Shown here in pieces: positions 16,262 to 25,776 of a DNA stretch of 64,000 nt (its first letter is position 1; each line of letters opens with the position of its first letter). This DNA comes from JAAYCI01 sp964370445. GTDB taxonomy: Bacteria; Bacillota; Clostridia; Oscillospirales; Ruminococcaceae. The stretch covers positions 13,929-77,928 of the forward strand of contig CAYJJK010000002.1 in assembly GCA_964370445.1 (NCBI GenBank), in the 5' to 3' direction. The translations under genes and the position numbers were made by a program. The notes under the pieces were generated by a model. It was not told where the DNA came from. It did no database searches and was given only the letters and a program-made list of their open reading frames with translations.

Positions 16262-16684
16262 ATGAAAAACAATCTCTATCCAGATTTGCTACAAGTTTAT
16301 GCCGAATTTGAAAAGTTAAACATTGAGATTGTGCCAACACGCTTTCGCAAGCAAACCGCCCTTTCGCATCCGGATGGGCTCACGGCCATAGATTACAGCA
16401 AATTGGATGACTCCAGCGAGGAGCTTGCAGTCTTGCTCCATGAACTCGGCCATTATTTTCGCGGTTTTTATTCGTTAGAATGTGATATTATGTGTAGAGC
16501 ACAAGTGGAGGATCGTGCTGTTCGCGCAGTGTATGAGCGATTTTACCCTCCTATCCTTTTGCAAACACTCATGCAACAGGGCTGTGTTGAATGTTGGCAG
16601 CTGGCAGAGCATCTAAATCTTCCCGAAGAATTTGTACACGATATGCTACATTATTATAGAGAGATTCGTGGTATTTCATTTTAG
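16262..16684 (+). CDS. ImmA/IrrE-like metallopeptidase (anti-repressor)
   Basis: The protein has 140 residues. HELGH at 60-64 (His60, Glu61, His64) is the zinc-binding motif, followed by EDRAVRAVYERF, which holds the third-ligand helix of the ImmA/IrrE family. In ICEBs1 and related phages ImmA cleaves the ImmR repressor to derepress the element. It lies 12 bases after the repressor gene, and a terminator follows at 16756. The intact active site suggests the switch still works. Confidence 0.85.
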   Translation: MKNNLYPDLLQVYAEFEKLNIEIVPTRFRKQTALSHPDGLTAIDYSKLDDSSEELAVLLHELGHYFRGFYSLECDIMCRAQVEDRAVRAVYERFYPPILLQTLMQQGCVECWQLAEHLNLPEEFVHDMLHYYREIRGISF

Positions 16685-16755
16685 ATTTTATTGTATATAA
16701 TGCTATTTTCACTTTTTTAATGTGTTGTTGGCGCGGTTTGATTGTTTTATTTGCA

Positions 16756-16792
16756 AGAAAATCCCTCGCCCATAAATAGGCGAGGGATTTTC
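16756..16792 (+). terminator. terminator after repressor/protease pair
   Basis: GAAAATCCCTCGCC pairs with GGCGAGGGATTTTC around an 8-base loop, followed by T-rich sequence. It ends the repressor operon. Confidence 0.85.
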
Positions 16793-16833
16793 TGTTTTCT
16801 TTACTCCATGCAAGGGATTACCAAAAGTTAAGC

Positions 16834-17022
16834 TCACAAAACACGTACATCTACAGCGTCTGGCTGTGACATAGAGTCTACCGTGGATTCAGAGCTAATT
16901 CCGTCTGAGACTGAGACGTCTGAAGAGGCTTCGCTTTAAATTTCGGTAGAAATACAAGCGGCTAATACGGAAAATGAAAGCGCTATTGCACACAACAAAA
17001 CTGCAGTTATATTCATCATCAT
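16834..17022 (-). pseudogene. small lipoprotein gene with in-frame stop
   Basis: The minus strand from the ATG at 17022 (also 17019 and 17016) reads a typical signal peptide with lipobox (ITAVLLCAIALSFSVLAAC), then STEI and a TAA at 16936-16938. The same frame then continues open with SEASSDVSVSDGISSESTVD to a TGA at 16834-16836. This Ser/Asp-rich sequence is what normally follows the Cys in small Clostridial lipoproteins, so the stop looks like a nonsense mutation. The intact form would have about 62 residues. Confidence 0.6.
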
Positions 17023-17143
17023 ACGCCTTTCTATTTTGGGCACACCGTATCACATGGTTAAATATTTATCAAATCTTGTGCTGTCTATAAAAAGCGATTC
17101 ATGAACAAATATTCTATATCTACAAACGTGAAAGGAACAGGAA

Positions 17144-17695
17144 ATGATAGAACTTAAAAGGATTCAAAACAGCAACACCGATGAGTTTGAAAGGTGTTTT
17201 AGCATTTATCAAAACAGTTTCCCCATCTTTGAGCAACGAACACGACATGATCAAATAGAAGCACTGAAAAATCGTGAATATCACTTTGAGGTCATCCAAA
17301 ATGATATGAAAGAAACCCTAGGGTTACTGCTCACATGGCAAACCGATGCATTTGTTTACGTAGAGCACCTTGCAGTTTTAGAAAGCGCACGAGGGGGCAG
17401 CATCGGCACAAGAGCTCTCGAGCTTTTGCTTAACAAAACGGCTGTTCCCATCATTTTAGAAATCGATCCACCCATTGATGAAATTTCGATAAGACGTAAA
17501 GGATTTTACGAGAGGTTGGGCTTTGCACTCACAGAACACAAGCATATTCATCCCTCTTATAAAAAGAACACACACCCACATGAACTAAAAATTTTATCCC
17601 TGCCCAAAATAGATCAGGCGCAATACGAAGCATTTTATACCTACATGCTCCAAACTGTAATGCGCTATTCCGAACGCTATGTAGAACAACGATAG
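17144..17695 (+). CDS. GNAT-family N-acetyltransferase
   Basis: The protein has 183 residues behind AAAGGAACAGGAA. The acetyl-CoA loop is seen as VYVEHLAVLESARGGSIGTR (R/QxxGxG/A-type motif A, near residue 90), followed by KGFYERLGFALTEH (motif B, near residue 120). The substrate is unknown. It stands alone between the phage control region and the fatty-acid operon and is transcribed toward the latter. Confidence 0.8.
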   Translation: MIELKRIQNSNTDEFERCFSIYQNSFPIFEQRTRHDQIEALKNREYHFEVIQNDMKETLGLLLTWQTDAFVYVEHLAVLESARGGSIGTRALELLLNKTAVPIILEIDPPIDEISIRRKGFYERLGFALTEHKHIHPSYKKNTHPHELKILSLPKIDQAQYEAFYTYMLQTVMRYSERYVEQR

Positions 17696-17915
17696 CGCAA
17701 AAAACAGCCAAACCAGGCAAAATTTCAGCTCTACATCGTCATTGAAAAAATCGGCTCATTTCATACAAAACACACATCATCAGTTAGAACATCGTAACAT
17801 TCCACGATTTTGTGCAATTTCAAGTATGAAATAAGCCTAGGTTTTACCACTATTTTATTCTAAAGTGCCGGTTAGTGTCACTGTAACCTATTTAAAATCC
17901 AATATTTTATGCACC

Positions 17916-19610
17916 CTAGCCTTGACGCCGAAACCGTGCATAGCGCTCGTTTAGCAGTTCGTCTGTTGTAAGTGCAAGCAGTTCGGCCAGCTGGCACACA
18001 ATATCTTTTTGTAGCTTTTCCAGGTCTAGCTGCGGTTCTTCAGAAACAATGTGTTCAATTACCCCAAGGGACAATAGATCCTGCGGGGTCAATTTAAGTG
18101 CTTTAGCAGCGTCCTGTGCCTTTTTGGGATCCTTATACAAAATTGATGCACACCCCTCTGGACTAATAACCGAATACACAGAGTTTTGCATCATCCAAAC
18201 ACGGTCGGCCACAGCCAAAGCCAATGCACCGCCACTACCACCTTCACCTAAAAACAAGCTTAAAATGGGTACACGTAGGGCAGACATCTCATATAAGTTC
18301 TCGGCAACGGCCTGTGCTTGACCACGTGCTTCGGCCTCCAGCCCACAAAATGCACCCGGGGTGTCTACAAGGCACAACACAGGCAAGCCAAATTTTTCCG
18401 CCTGTTTCATCAAGCGCAGCGCCTTGCGGTATCCTTCTGGATGTGGCATGCCAAAATTGCGCTTAGTGCGCTCGGCCAAATCCTCACCCTTTTCCTGTGC
18501 TAAAATCATCATAGGCATTTTCAGTATTTGTCCAATTCCACCAATAATAGCGTGGTCGTCCCCATAACGCCTATCTCCACGCAATTCGGCAAATTCACTA
18601 CACAAAGCACGTATCATCGCTTTTCCAGACGCCCTATCGGCCTGGCGTGCAAGCTGCAACAACTGGTAGGCATCTGGTTTTGAAGCCTCGATGGAAACAG
18701 CTTCATCGTGCAAGCCACTCGGCTCGTTATTTTCCGGCTGATTGGTTGCAGAAAAAGTACTGGTTGTATATAAACGCAGCAATTGTACAATTCGTTTTTT
18801 CATTTTTGCACGCGGCACCACGGCGTCCAAAAATCCATGCTCTAGCAAAAACTCTGCACGCTGAAAATTTTTGGGTAATTTTTGGCGGATTGTTTGCTCA
18901 ATCACGCGTGGCCCAGCAAAAGCGATTAGCGCACCGGGTTCTGACAAAAGCACATCCGCTTGAAACGCAAAACTTGCCGATACACCACCTGTTGTAGGAT
19001 CACACAACACCGCAATATACAAAAGATTCGCATCACTATGACGCTTTGCCGCTGCAGAGGTTTTGGCCATTTGCATTAGGCTTAGTGTGCCCTCTTGCAT
19101 GCGTGCCCCACCTGAAAGGCTGCATCCAATCACCGGTAAACGATGCTCTGTAGCATACTCAAACAGCATTGTAATGCTTTCACCTACAGCAGCCCCCATA
19201 CTGCCCATCAAAAAATCGGCATTCATTGCAAAAATACAGCATTCAATTCCATTCATCTTTGCAATTCCCGCCATGATTTCTGGGACTTGGTGTTTATACA
19301 AATTTTCTAGTTTTTTGGCATATCCCGGAAAATTCAGTTTGTCTGCACTGGTTGGCAAACCCTCTAAGGGCACAAAACTCCCCTCATCACACAAAAGCGC
19401 GATGCGCTGTGGAGCCGACAGGCGAAAATGCTGACCACAGTGAACACATACTTGGTCATTGCTCTCCACTTCGTCTAAAAAAAGTGTTTCCCCACAGGCT
19501 TTACAAGAGATGGCCAAAGGTTCATTTTCGGCACGATCACTCTCATTTTTAGCGTCAATCGGTAATATTTTTGGCAAATTCGGGCTTTTTCTAAAATTAA
19601 ATTTTGGCAC
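17916..19610 (-). CDS. accDA: acetyl-CoA carboxylase carboxyltransferase, fused beta and alpha subunits
   Basis: The protein has 564 residues from a GTG at 19610, 7 bases after GAAGGAGG. Residues 1-290 are the beta subunit (AccD), with a zinc finger of Cys36, Cys39, Cys55 and Cys58, then the carboxyltransferase core (SGGARMQEGTLSLMQMAK, PTTGGVSASFA). After a Ser/Glu-rich linker, residues about 315-560 are the alpha subunit (AccA: FAELRGDRRYGDDHAIIGG, GTPGAF-like DTPGAFCGLEAEARGQAQ). It transfers carboxyl from biotin to acetyl-CoA to make malonyl-CoA. It is the last gene of the fab operon. Separate accD and accA genes are usual, so the fusion is notable. Confidence 0.93.
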   Translation of the reverse strand: MPKFNFRKSPNLPKILPIDAKNESDRAENEPLAISCKACGETLFLDEVESNDQVCVHCGQHFRLSAPQRIALLCDEGSFVPLEGLPTSADKLNFPGYAKKLENLYKHQVPEIMAGIAKMNGIECCIFAMNADFLMGSMGAAVGESITMLFEYATEHRLPVIGCSLSGGARMQEGTLSLMQMAKTSAAAKRHSDANLLYIAVLCDPTTGGVSASFAFQADVLLSEPGALIAFAGPRVIEQTIRQKLPKNFQRAEFLLEHGFLDAVVPRAKMKKRIVQLLRLYTTSTFSATNQPENNEPSGLHDEAVSIEASKPDAYQLLQLARQADRASGKAMIRALCSEFAELRGDRRYGDDHAIIGGIGQILKMPMMILAQEKGEDLAERTKRNFGMPHPEGYRKALRLMKQAEKFGLPVLCLVDTPGAFCGLEAEARGQAQAVAENLYEMSALRVPILSLFLGEGGSGGALALAVADRVWMMQNSVYSVISPEGCASILYKDPKKAQDAAKALKLTPQDLLSLGVIEHIVSEEPQLDLEKLQKDIVCQLAELLALTTDELLNERYARFRRQG

Positions 19611-19624
19611 CTTTCTGCCTCCTT

Positions 19625-20962
19625 CTAAAGCTTCATCGTGGCCAAAAGCCCCGTGTCGTAACTGCCGTCCAAAAAGGCAGGCTCCTCTAGAATATCAAGC
19701 AACACATCGCCCGTATTCGGCATTGGCTCAACACATAGTTCTGCCAACGCAGCGCGCATTTTTGCCACCGCATTTTTACGGCTGTTCGCATGCACAATCA
19801 GCTTACCAAGCATTGAATCATAATAAGGCGGAACCATGCAACCTTCGTACAAAGCACTGTCAAAGCGCACGCCAGGGCCACCCGGCACATGCAGCGATTG
19901 CACACGCCCACTTTGCGGTAAAAAACCACGTCTTCCATCTTCCGCATTGATGCGACACTCAATGGAATGTCCACGAAATTCCACATCTTTTTGTTGAATT
20001 TTAAGTGGTTTTCCTGCCGCCACACGAATTTGGCTCTTCACCAGATCAATGCCTGTCACTTCCTCGGTAACCGGGTGCTCCACCTGTAAGCGTGTGTTCA
20101 TTTCCATAAAATAAAACTTACCATCGCGGTCTAACAAAAATTCCATTGTGCCAAGCCCTTGGTAACCCACGGCTTTTGCCGCTGCCAGTGCCGCTTTTAC
20201 CATTTTTCCACGCACCGAGGACGACACAGCTGGGGACGGGCATTCCTCTAACAATTTCTGGTTTCCACGTTGCACACTGCACTCACGCTCGCCAAGACAA
20301 ACAGCAGCTCCATATTGGTCGCACAGCAGCTGCATTTCCACATGCTTCACATGCAACAACATGCGTTCCATATAGCACGCACCATCGCCAAATGCAGCAT
20401 TTGCTTCTGCGGTTGCCGCTGCAAATGCCGCCGGAATTTCCTCTAGATTATCCACGCGGCGGATGCCTTTGCCACCGCCACCACTGCGCGCTTTAATTAA
20501 AACAGGCGTACCCATGCGTTTTGCATGCTTAAATGCCTCACGTGCACTCTCTAGCACCTCAGTGCCAGGGATCACCGGCACGCCAGCCTTTTGCATGGTT
20601 TGGCGTGCACATTCTTTATCCCCTAATAGCTCAATTTGCTCGGCTGTAGGGCCAATAAACACCAGCCCCGCCTCTTTCACACGTTTTGCAAACAACGCAT
20701 TTTCGCTCAAAAGACCATACCCAGGGTGTATAGCCTCAGCCCTAGTGGCAAGGGCAGCGCTGAGAATGGCCCCCATGTTAAGGTAACTTTCTTGCAGGCG
20801 TGCAGGGCCAATACACACAGCTTCATCAGCCAGTTGCACGTGCAAAGCCTCAGCATCTGCTTTGCTATACACAGCCACGGTAGACACACCCAACTCGCGG
20901 CAGGCGCGGATGATACGCACAGCCACCTCACCGCGGTTTGCAATTAAAATTTTATGAAACAT
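19625..20962 (-). CDS. accC: biotin carboxylase
   Basis: The protein has 445 residues starting MFHKILIANRGEVAVRIIRA, the classical AccC N-terminus. The ATP-grasp fold shows KARSGGGGKGIR, the CSVQRGNQKLLEECPSP biotin/bicarbonate region and FMEMNTRLQVEHPVTE. It carboxylates the biotin on AccB using ATP and bicarbonate. It lies 3 bases after fabZ and 14 bases before accDA in the operon. Length and motifs are normal. Confidence 0.97.
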   Translation of the reverse strand: MFHKILIANRGEVAVRIIRACRELGVSTVAVYSKADAEALHVQLADEAVCIGPARLQESYLNMGAILSAALATRAEAIHPGYGLLSENALFAKRVKEAGLVFIGPTAEQIELLGDKECARQTMQKAGVPVIPGTEVLESAREAFKHAKRMGTPVLIKARSGGGGKGIRRVDNLEEIPAAFAAATAEANAAFGDGACYMERMLLHVKHVEMQLLCDQYGAAVCLGERECSVQRGNQKLLEECPSPAVSSSVRGKMVKAALAAAKAVGYQGLGTMEFLLDRDGKFYFMEMNTRLQVEHPVTEEVTGIDLVKSQIRVAAGKPLKIQQKDVEFRGHSIECRINAEDGRRGFLPQSGRVQSLHVPGGPGVRFDSALYEGCMVPPYYDSMLGKLIVHANSRKNAVAKMRAALAELCVEPMPNTGDVLLDILEEPAFLDGSYDTGLLATMKL

Positions 20963-20965
20963 CGT

Positions 20966-21394
20966 TTATTCCCCTATCAATGCAAAACTAAATTCTCCCT
21001 GCAAAGCCACCTTATCGCCCACGCGGCCCACTCCTTCGGCAAAGAAAAATGGCTCACGCACACGTGTCAGGCGGCAGGTACTCACCAACGTGTCGCCCAC
21101 ACGCACAGGCTGCTTAAAGCGCACTTTGTCCAGTTTTGTGAAAAATGGCGTTTTGGGGCTCTCCATCTGTTTTTCTGCCAAGAGTACACAGCAAGTTTGT
21201 GCCATCATTTCACACAAAATCACGCCCGGCACAACTGGGTTATCCGGAAAATGCCCCTGTAAAAAAAACTCGTCTCCACGAATAGTATAGCGTCCAAGTG
21301 CCGTACCATCTTCTTGCAATTCCACCTCATCCACCAAAAGCATTGGTGCACGGTGTGGTAAAATTTTCTCAATTTCTTGTCTATTCATTGGCAT
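20966..21394 (-). CDS. fabZ: 3-hydroxyacyl-ACP dehydratase
   Basis: The protein has 142 residues from the ATG at 21394, which overlaps the accB stop as TAATG; the ATG at 21388 (MNRQEIEKILPHR) is an alternative. The FabZ hot-dog signatures are LPHRAPMLLVDEV, with the catalytic His, and GHFPDNPVVPGVILCEMMAQ, with the catalytic Glu and the conserved His-Phe-Pro. It dehydrates 3-hydroxyacyl-ACP in each elongation cycle. Translation is probably coupled to accB. Confidence 0.95.
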   Translation of the reverse strand: MPMNRQEIEKILPHRAPMLLVDEVELQEDGTALGRYTIRGDEFFLQGHFPDNPVVPGVILCEMMAQTCCVLLAEKQMESPKTPFFTKLDKVRFKQPVRVGDTLVSTCRLTRVREPFFFAEGVGRVGDKVALQGEFSFALIGE

Positions 21395-21816
21395 TACCCA
21401 AGGCGGAAGAGCACTTGGCCAAACTCCACCAGCTCTTCGTTGCCCACACAAATTTCCAGCACAACACCGTCTTTTGGTGCCGTGAATTCGTTCATCACTT
21501 TCATGGCTTCAAGGATGCACAGAGTTTGCCCTTTTTTGACGTTCTGTCCTACTTTTACAAACGGTGCTTCACCCGGTGCCGACGCAAGATAGGCCACACC
21601 CACAAGCGGACTTTCCAGCCCTTCACCCGCCGCCTCTACCTCTTGTGCTGCCACAGCCGGTGTTGTTTGTGCAACTTGTGCGGGTGCTACTGCTGCCGGC
21701 GCCACCGCAGCCGCCTTCGATAAATACACCCGTGCGTCTTTTTCTTCTACTTCAATTTCGGTTAAGCCATATTCATTGAGCAATTCTGCCAATTCTTTGA
21801 TGCGATTCGTATCCAT
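21394..21816 (-). CDS. accB: biotin carboxyl carrier protein of acetyl-CoA carboxylase
   Basis: The protein has 140 residues. An N-terminal domain (residues 1-35) is followed by an Ala/Pro/Val-rich flexible linker (35-65) and the biotinyl domain, with biotin on Lys106 in the EAMKVMN motif. The thumb-containing layout is normal for AccB. GGAGGATATTTT precedes the ATG. It accepts CO2 from AccC and passes it to AccDA. Confidence 0.96.
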   Translation of the reverse strand: MDTNRIKELAELLNEYGLTEIEVEEKDARVYLSKAAAVAPAAVAPAQVAQTTPAVAAQEVEAAGEGLESPLVGVAYLASAPGEAPFVKVGQNVKKGQTLCILEAMKVMNEFTAPKDGVVLEICVGNEELVEFGQVLFRLG

Positions 21817-21888
21817 AAAATATCCTCCAAATTTCTTAAAAGGTAAAACCCTTAAAATCCCTTCCCTTCAAACAAAGGTTACAAGATT

Positions 21889-23115
21889 TTACAGTTTGCG
21901 GAATGCAAGCACCGCATTGTGCCCACCAAAACCAAGCGAAGAAGAAAAAGCAACATCAAACGGGCGCTTTTCCGCTTTACCCGGGCAGTAAAACAAATCG
22001 CACTCGGGGTCTGCCTCTTGGTAAGAAATGGTAGGTGCTGCAACGCCGTCGCGCAAGGCCATGATGGCAGTGATGGCCTCGGCAGCACCAGCTGCACCCA
22101 ACATATGGCCTGTCATGCTTTTTGTGCTGGAAACTGCCACCGCTTTTGCATTCTCGCCAAAGGCTTTCCGATATCCCATGGTTTCGGTTTTATCATTCAA
22201 CGGGGTGCTGGTTCCATGTGCATTCACATAGGTATTTTCATTCACAGATGTGATGTCACCCTCTTCCATTGCCTGCTTCACTGCGCGGTAAATTCCGTCA
22301 GCTTCAGGGTCGGGTGCTGTAAAATGATGTGCGTCACAGGTATTACCATACCCAACTACTTCTGCATAAATATTCGCATTACGCTGTTTGGCGTGCTCAT
22401 ATTCTTCTAGCATCAACAGCGCTGCCCCCTCGCCCATCACAAAACCGTCTCGTCTTGCATCAAAGGGGATCGATGCGGCATTTACATCGTTTGAAAAAGA
22501 CAACGCTTGGCAAGCTGTAAATCCCTTGATGGCAAATGGGCACACAGCGGCCTCGCTACCACCGGCCAGCACTGCATCACAATAACCATGTTTTATCGCG
22601 CGAAACGCTTCACCGATCGTGTTGCTAGATGTGGCGCATGCTGTCACCACTGGCAAAGACGGCCCCTTGATATTGTGACGCATCGCCAAAACGCCTGCGC
22701 CCATATTGGCAATCATCATGGGGATCAAAAATGGAGAAAGTCGGCTTGCACCCTCGTTCATGCGTGTAACTTCACGCACTGTTGTGTGAATTCCACCTAT
22801 ACCGCTAGACACATACGTACCCACACGCTCGGGTGACACTGTGGCCAAAACGCCACTGTCGTGTACACATTCCTCTGCGGCTGCAATCAAATACTGGATA
22901 AATAAATCGTACTTTCGCGCATCTCCCTTTTCCATGTAGTTGGTGCCAACAAAGCCTTTAAGCTCAGCGGCCAATGTGGCCTTATACCCCGTTGTGTCAA
23001 AATAGCTAATGGGGGCAATCCCATTCATGCCATCCACTGCATTTTTCCAAAATTCTGATGCTGTTAGCCCCAGCGGCGTCACAGCTCCCATACCTGTCAC
23101 TACAACACGTTTCAT
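21889..23115 (-). CDS. fabF: 3-oxoacyl-ACP synthase II
   Basis: The protein has 408 residues from the ATG at 23115; the upstream GTG lies inside the ribosome site GAAGGAG. Condensing-enzyme active residues are Cys160 (VVTACATSSN), His300 (NAHGTSTPLND) and His337 with Lys332 (STKSMTGHMLGAAG). It condenses malonyl-ACP with acyl-ACP during elongation. It sits between fabG and accB in the operon. Confidence 0.97.
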   Translation of the reverse strand: MKRVVVTGMGAVTPLGLTASEFWKNAVDGMNGIAPISYFDTTGYKATLAAELKGFVGTNYMEKGDARKYDLFIQYLIAAAEECVHDSGVLATVSPERVGTYVSSGIGGIHTTVREVTRMNEGASRLSPFLIPMMIANMGAGVLAMRHNIKGPSLPVVTACATSSNTIGEAFRAIKHGYCDAVLAGGSEAAVCPFAIKGFTACQALSFSNDVNAASIPFDARRDGFVMGEGAALLMLEEYEHAKQRNANIYAEVVGYGNTCDAHHFTAPDPEADGIYRAVKQAMEEGDITSVNENTYVNAHGTSTPLNDKTETMGYRKAFGENAKAVAVSSTKSMTGHMLGAAGAAEAITAIMALRDGVAAPTISYQEADPECDLFYCPGKAEKRPFDVAFSSSLGFGGHNAVLAFRKL

Positions 23116-23154
23116 CTTACGCTCCTTCACAATATATCTTCCAAATCACTCGTA

Positions 23155-23898
23155 TCACATCGCCATACCGCCATCCACACGCAGCACCTCACCCGTGATA
23201 TAGGCCGCGCTATCCGAGGCCAAAAATACCACCAAGTCAGCCACTTCGCGTGGACTTCCGTAACGCTTTGCCGGAATGGCAGAAAGCATTGCTTCCTGTA
23301 CTTTTTCGCTCAATTTACCGGTCATTTCCGTTTCGATAAACCCAGGTGCAATTGCATTGCAGGTCACCCCACGTGCAGCAAGCTCTTTTGCTGTTGATTT
23401 TGTGAATCCAAACAAAGCAGCCTTTGCCGCTGCATAATTTGCCTGACCTGCATTACCAAATAGGCCTACAACGCTAGAAATATTGATGATGCGCCCACTT
23501 CTTTGCCGCATGAAAGGCTGATAGACGGCTTTTGTGACATTGAAAGCCCCCTTCAAATTCACACGCAAAACCTCATCAAAATCTTCTTCACTCATTTTTA
23601 ATAGCAAATTATCGCGCGTAATGCCCGCATTATTTACCACAATGTCCACACGGCCAAAATCATCTATAACCCGCTTCATCACATCGCTTACATCTTCTCC
23701 ATTTCCAACATCACAACAATAGATTTCAGCTTTTCTTCCGTGCTCACGAACCGCGCTTAATGCCTCATTTGCTGCCTCGTGGTTGCCTGCATACAAAAGT
23801 GCCACATCCGCGCCGCATTCAGCAAGACGTTGCGCAATGGCACGTCCAATACCACGTGAGGCACCTGTCACCACCGCCACTTTTCCGCTTACGTCCAT
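23155..23898 (-). CDS. fabG: 3-oxoacyl-ACP reductase
   Basis: The protein has 247 residues from the ATG at 23898, 5 bases after AGGTGA. It is an SDR with the NADPH loop TGASRGIG (residues 11-18), NNAG at 89-92, and catalytic Ser142, Tyr155 and Lys159. The C-terminal VDGGMAM is typical of FabG. It reduces 3-oxoacyl-ACP. It is followed by fabF after a 39-base gap. Confidence 0.96.
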   Translation of the reverse strand: MDVSGKVAVVTGASRGIGRAIAQRLAECGADVALLYAGNHEAANEALSAVREHGRKAEIYCCDVGNGEDVSDVMKRVIDDFGRVDIVVNNAGITRDNLLLKMSEEDFDEVLRVNLKGAFNVTKAVYQPFMRQRSGRIINISSVVGLFGNAGQANYAAAKAALFGFTKSTAKELAARGVTCNAIAPGFIETEMTGKLSEKVQEAMLSAIPAKRYGSPREVADLVVFLASDSAAYITGEVLRVDGGMAM

Positions 23899-23913
23899 CC
23901 CAGTCACCTCGCC

Positions 23914-24921
23914 TTATCCGGCCAATTCAAAGCCGTTTTTAATTAATATTTTAATTGTATCTTCTAAAGTTTGCAAATCTTGCACAGAACACAAAGTAGC
24001 ATCCTTACAAATTCGCTTAGCAAACCCACTTAGAGTACGCCCCGGACCCACTTCTACAAACACATTCTGTCCCGCATCGCATAAAGCGTGCATCGTTTGT
24101 GTCCAGCGTACAGGATTTTTCATTTGCGCAGCCAATGTTTGGCATGCATCTGCTTCATAAGGCCTTGCAGTAAGGTTTGCATATAGCGGTAAAGCCGGCA
24201 TTTGTAAGTTGATTTCTTGCAAATACCCACCATAAGCCTCAGCAGCTTTTTCCATGTAAGGAGAGTGAAATGCTCCGGATACTGCAAGCACCTTGCCCAA
24301 CCCTCCATTCGCTTTTACCAAATTTGCAAAATCTGCCAATTTATCAGCTGCTCCGGCCACCACCAACTGGCCGGGACAATTATAATTCACCGGATAAAAC
24401 TCGGTGTTGTGTTCTTTCGAAAACTCATCACAAAGATGCTCTACCACATCATCTTGCAGTTTTAACACAGCACACATGCCCCCAGCACCGCCGGCACCTC
24501 CAAACTCAGCCATATGTTCAGCACGTTTGCACACTGCCATAAAAGCTGCTTCAAATCCGTTCTTTTTAAAATCAGTTTCACCGCTACAATAGGCTTTTTC
24601 ACCCGGCTCACGAAAGCTTCCACCAAAGGCCAGTGCCGCCATCTCTCCAAGTGAAAACCCTGCAAGCGCTGTAGGGCGAGCGCCGCGCTCATACAGCGCA
24701 CATGCTGCAGCCAAATCCACGGCAAAAACACAGGGCTGTGTCACCTTAGTTTGTGCCAAAACTTCACCAGAGGCCTCAAAACAATCCGACAATGTTCCAG
24801 CGCGAAGACGCTCGGCCATGTCCAAAACCCGTGCCGCCTCACCACCAAGCGCATACAACTCTCGCCCCATACCGGTATACTGTGCACCTTGACCAGCAAA
24901 TAAAAAAGTCATTTTTTTCAT
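23914..24921 (-). CDS. fabD: malonyl-CoA:ACP transacylase
   Basis: The protein has 335 residues taking the ATG at 24921, 5 bases after GGAGG. The N-terminus FLFAGQGAQYTGMGREL and the nucleophile elbow GFSLGE (Ser90) identify FabD; the usual elbow residue is His or Leu where this has Phe. The catalytic His is in SGAFHSPYM. It loads malonyl onto ACP. An insertion of about 40 residues after the elbow (AYCSGETDFKKNGFEAAFMA and a Gly/Ala run) makes it longer than the usual 310. Confidence 0.93.
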   Translation of the reverse strand: MKKMTFLFAGQGAQYTGMGRELYALGGEAARVLDMAERLRAGTLSDCFEASGEVLAQTKVTQPCVFAVDLAAACALYERGARPTALAGFSLGEMAALAFGGSFREPGEKAYCSGETDFKKNGFEAAFMAVCKRAEHMAEFGGAGGAGGMCAVLKLQDDVVEHLCDEFSKEHNTEFYPVNYNCPGQLVVAGAADKLADFANLVKANGGLGKVLAVSGAFHSPYMEKAAEAYGGYLQEINLQMPALPLYANLTARPYEADACQTLAAQMKNPVRWTQTMHALCDAGQNVFVEVGPGRTLSGFAKRICKDATLCSVQDLQTLEDTIKILIKNGFELAG

Positions 24922-25776
24922 CATATCCTCCAAACCAAACCTTGGCATAGCAACCTTGTTTTAATCCAAAGCTGTGTAAAAACTCCTCATATACAAAAGT
25001 ACCCACTCACTATACCGGGCACAGCTAGCGGTACAGATTTTCAATCCGGAAGCCCTCTTTACATTTTAACTCACAACACTGCCACACAAAGCAACGCTCA
25101 CCTCAGCCATATCCTGATACCGTTTAAAGGCTCTCATCGCACGCACCATGCTCAAGAACGTTCGTTTTCTGTATATATTGTACATATTTCAACAATCCGT
25201 TGAGATATGTACGCCCTCTTTTAACTCTCAGTTCTTTCAATATCGCCGATGCGACCAAGCCCAAATGCCCAACCACAAGGTTCAATCTCCTAAAAAATCC
25301 ATTTACACCCTGCTAGCGGCCAACCTATGGAAGTATTGCGATACAAAATCTGCTTTAGCAACAAAAAACGGACAAAGCCTGCTCTGCCATAGACTTTTGA
25401 CTGCTTTTATCACAGCTTACAACGGGCCAAAGCTCCCTATTCTTTGAAAACAATTATTTACAATTAGTAATATTATCTATAAATATCTCTTATTGTACAT
25501 GTATTTACCAAGCTATTTTTACGAAAAAATGGCCTCAATCACCTTAAAAGGATGCCCATTTCTTCGGATTCTCTCATTTTGATGCTCCACTATAAAATAT
25601 CTCAAATTTTGATGTAAAGCAAAATAACTTCACATATTTTTAAAACACATGTATGTCATTTTTCGTTGTAATGAAAATCATTATGCATATTCCCATGAAA
25701 TACTTGCGTGATTTTGAAGCATATAACATCCTCAAAACCACGCAAATTATCTTCAATTTTGGCAAACTCTATGTTT
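24922..25776. other. 855-base AT-rich gap inside the fab operon
   Basis: The gap lies between fabK and fabD, genes that are normally adjacent in this operon type. No frame has a ribosome site or recognisable protein; a 99-codon plus-strand frame at 25148 looks spurious. No inverted repeats or transposase remnants were recognised. It may contain an internal promoter or a decayed gene. Confidence 0.45.

Noticed and set aside
25165..25190. GAACGTTC-like palindrome as a LexA (SOS) box
   Set aside because: The Gram-positive box needs a 4-base spacer between the half-sites; here the halves abut, and no SOS gene follows.
25148..25447. 99-codon plus-strand frame in the fabK-fabD gap
   Set aside because: It has no ribosome site, a composition unlike its neighbours and no recognisable motif; it runs against the operon.
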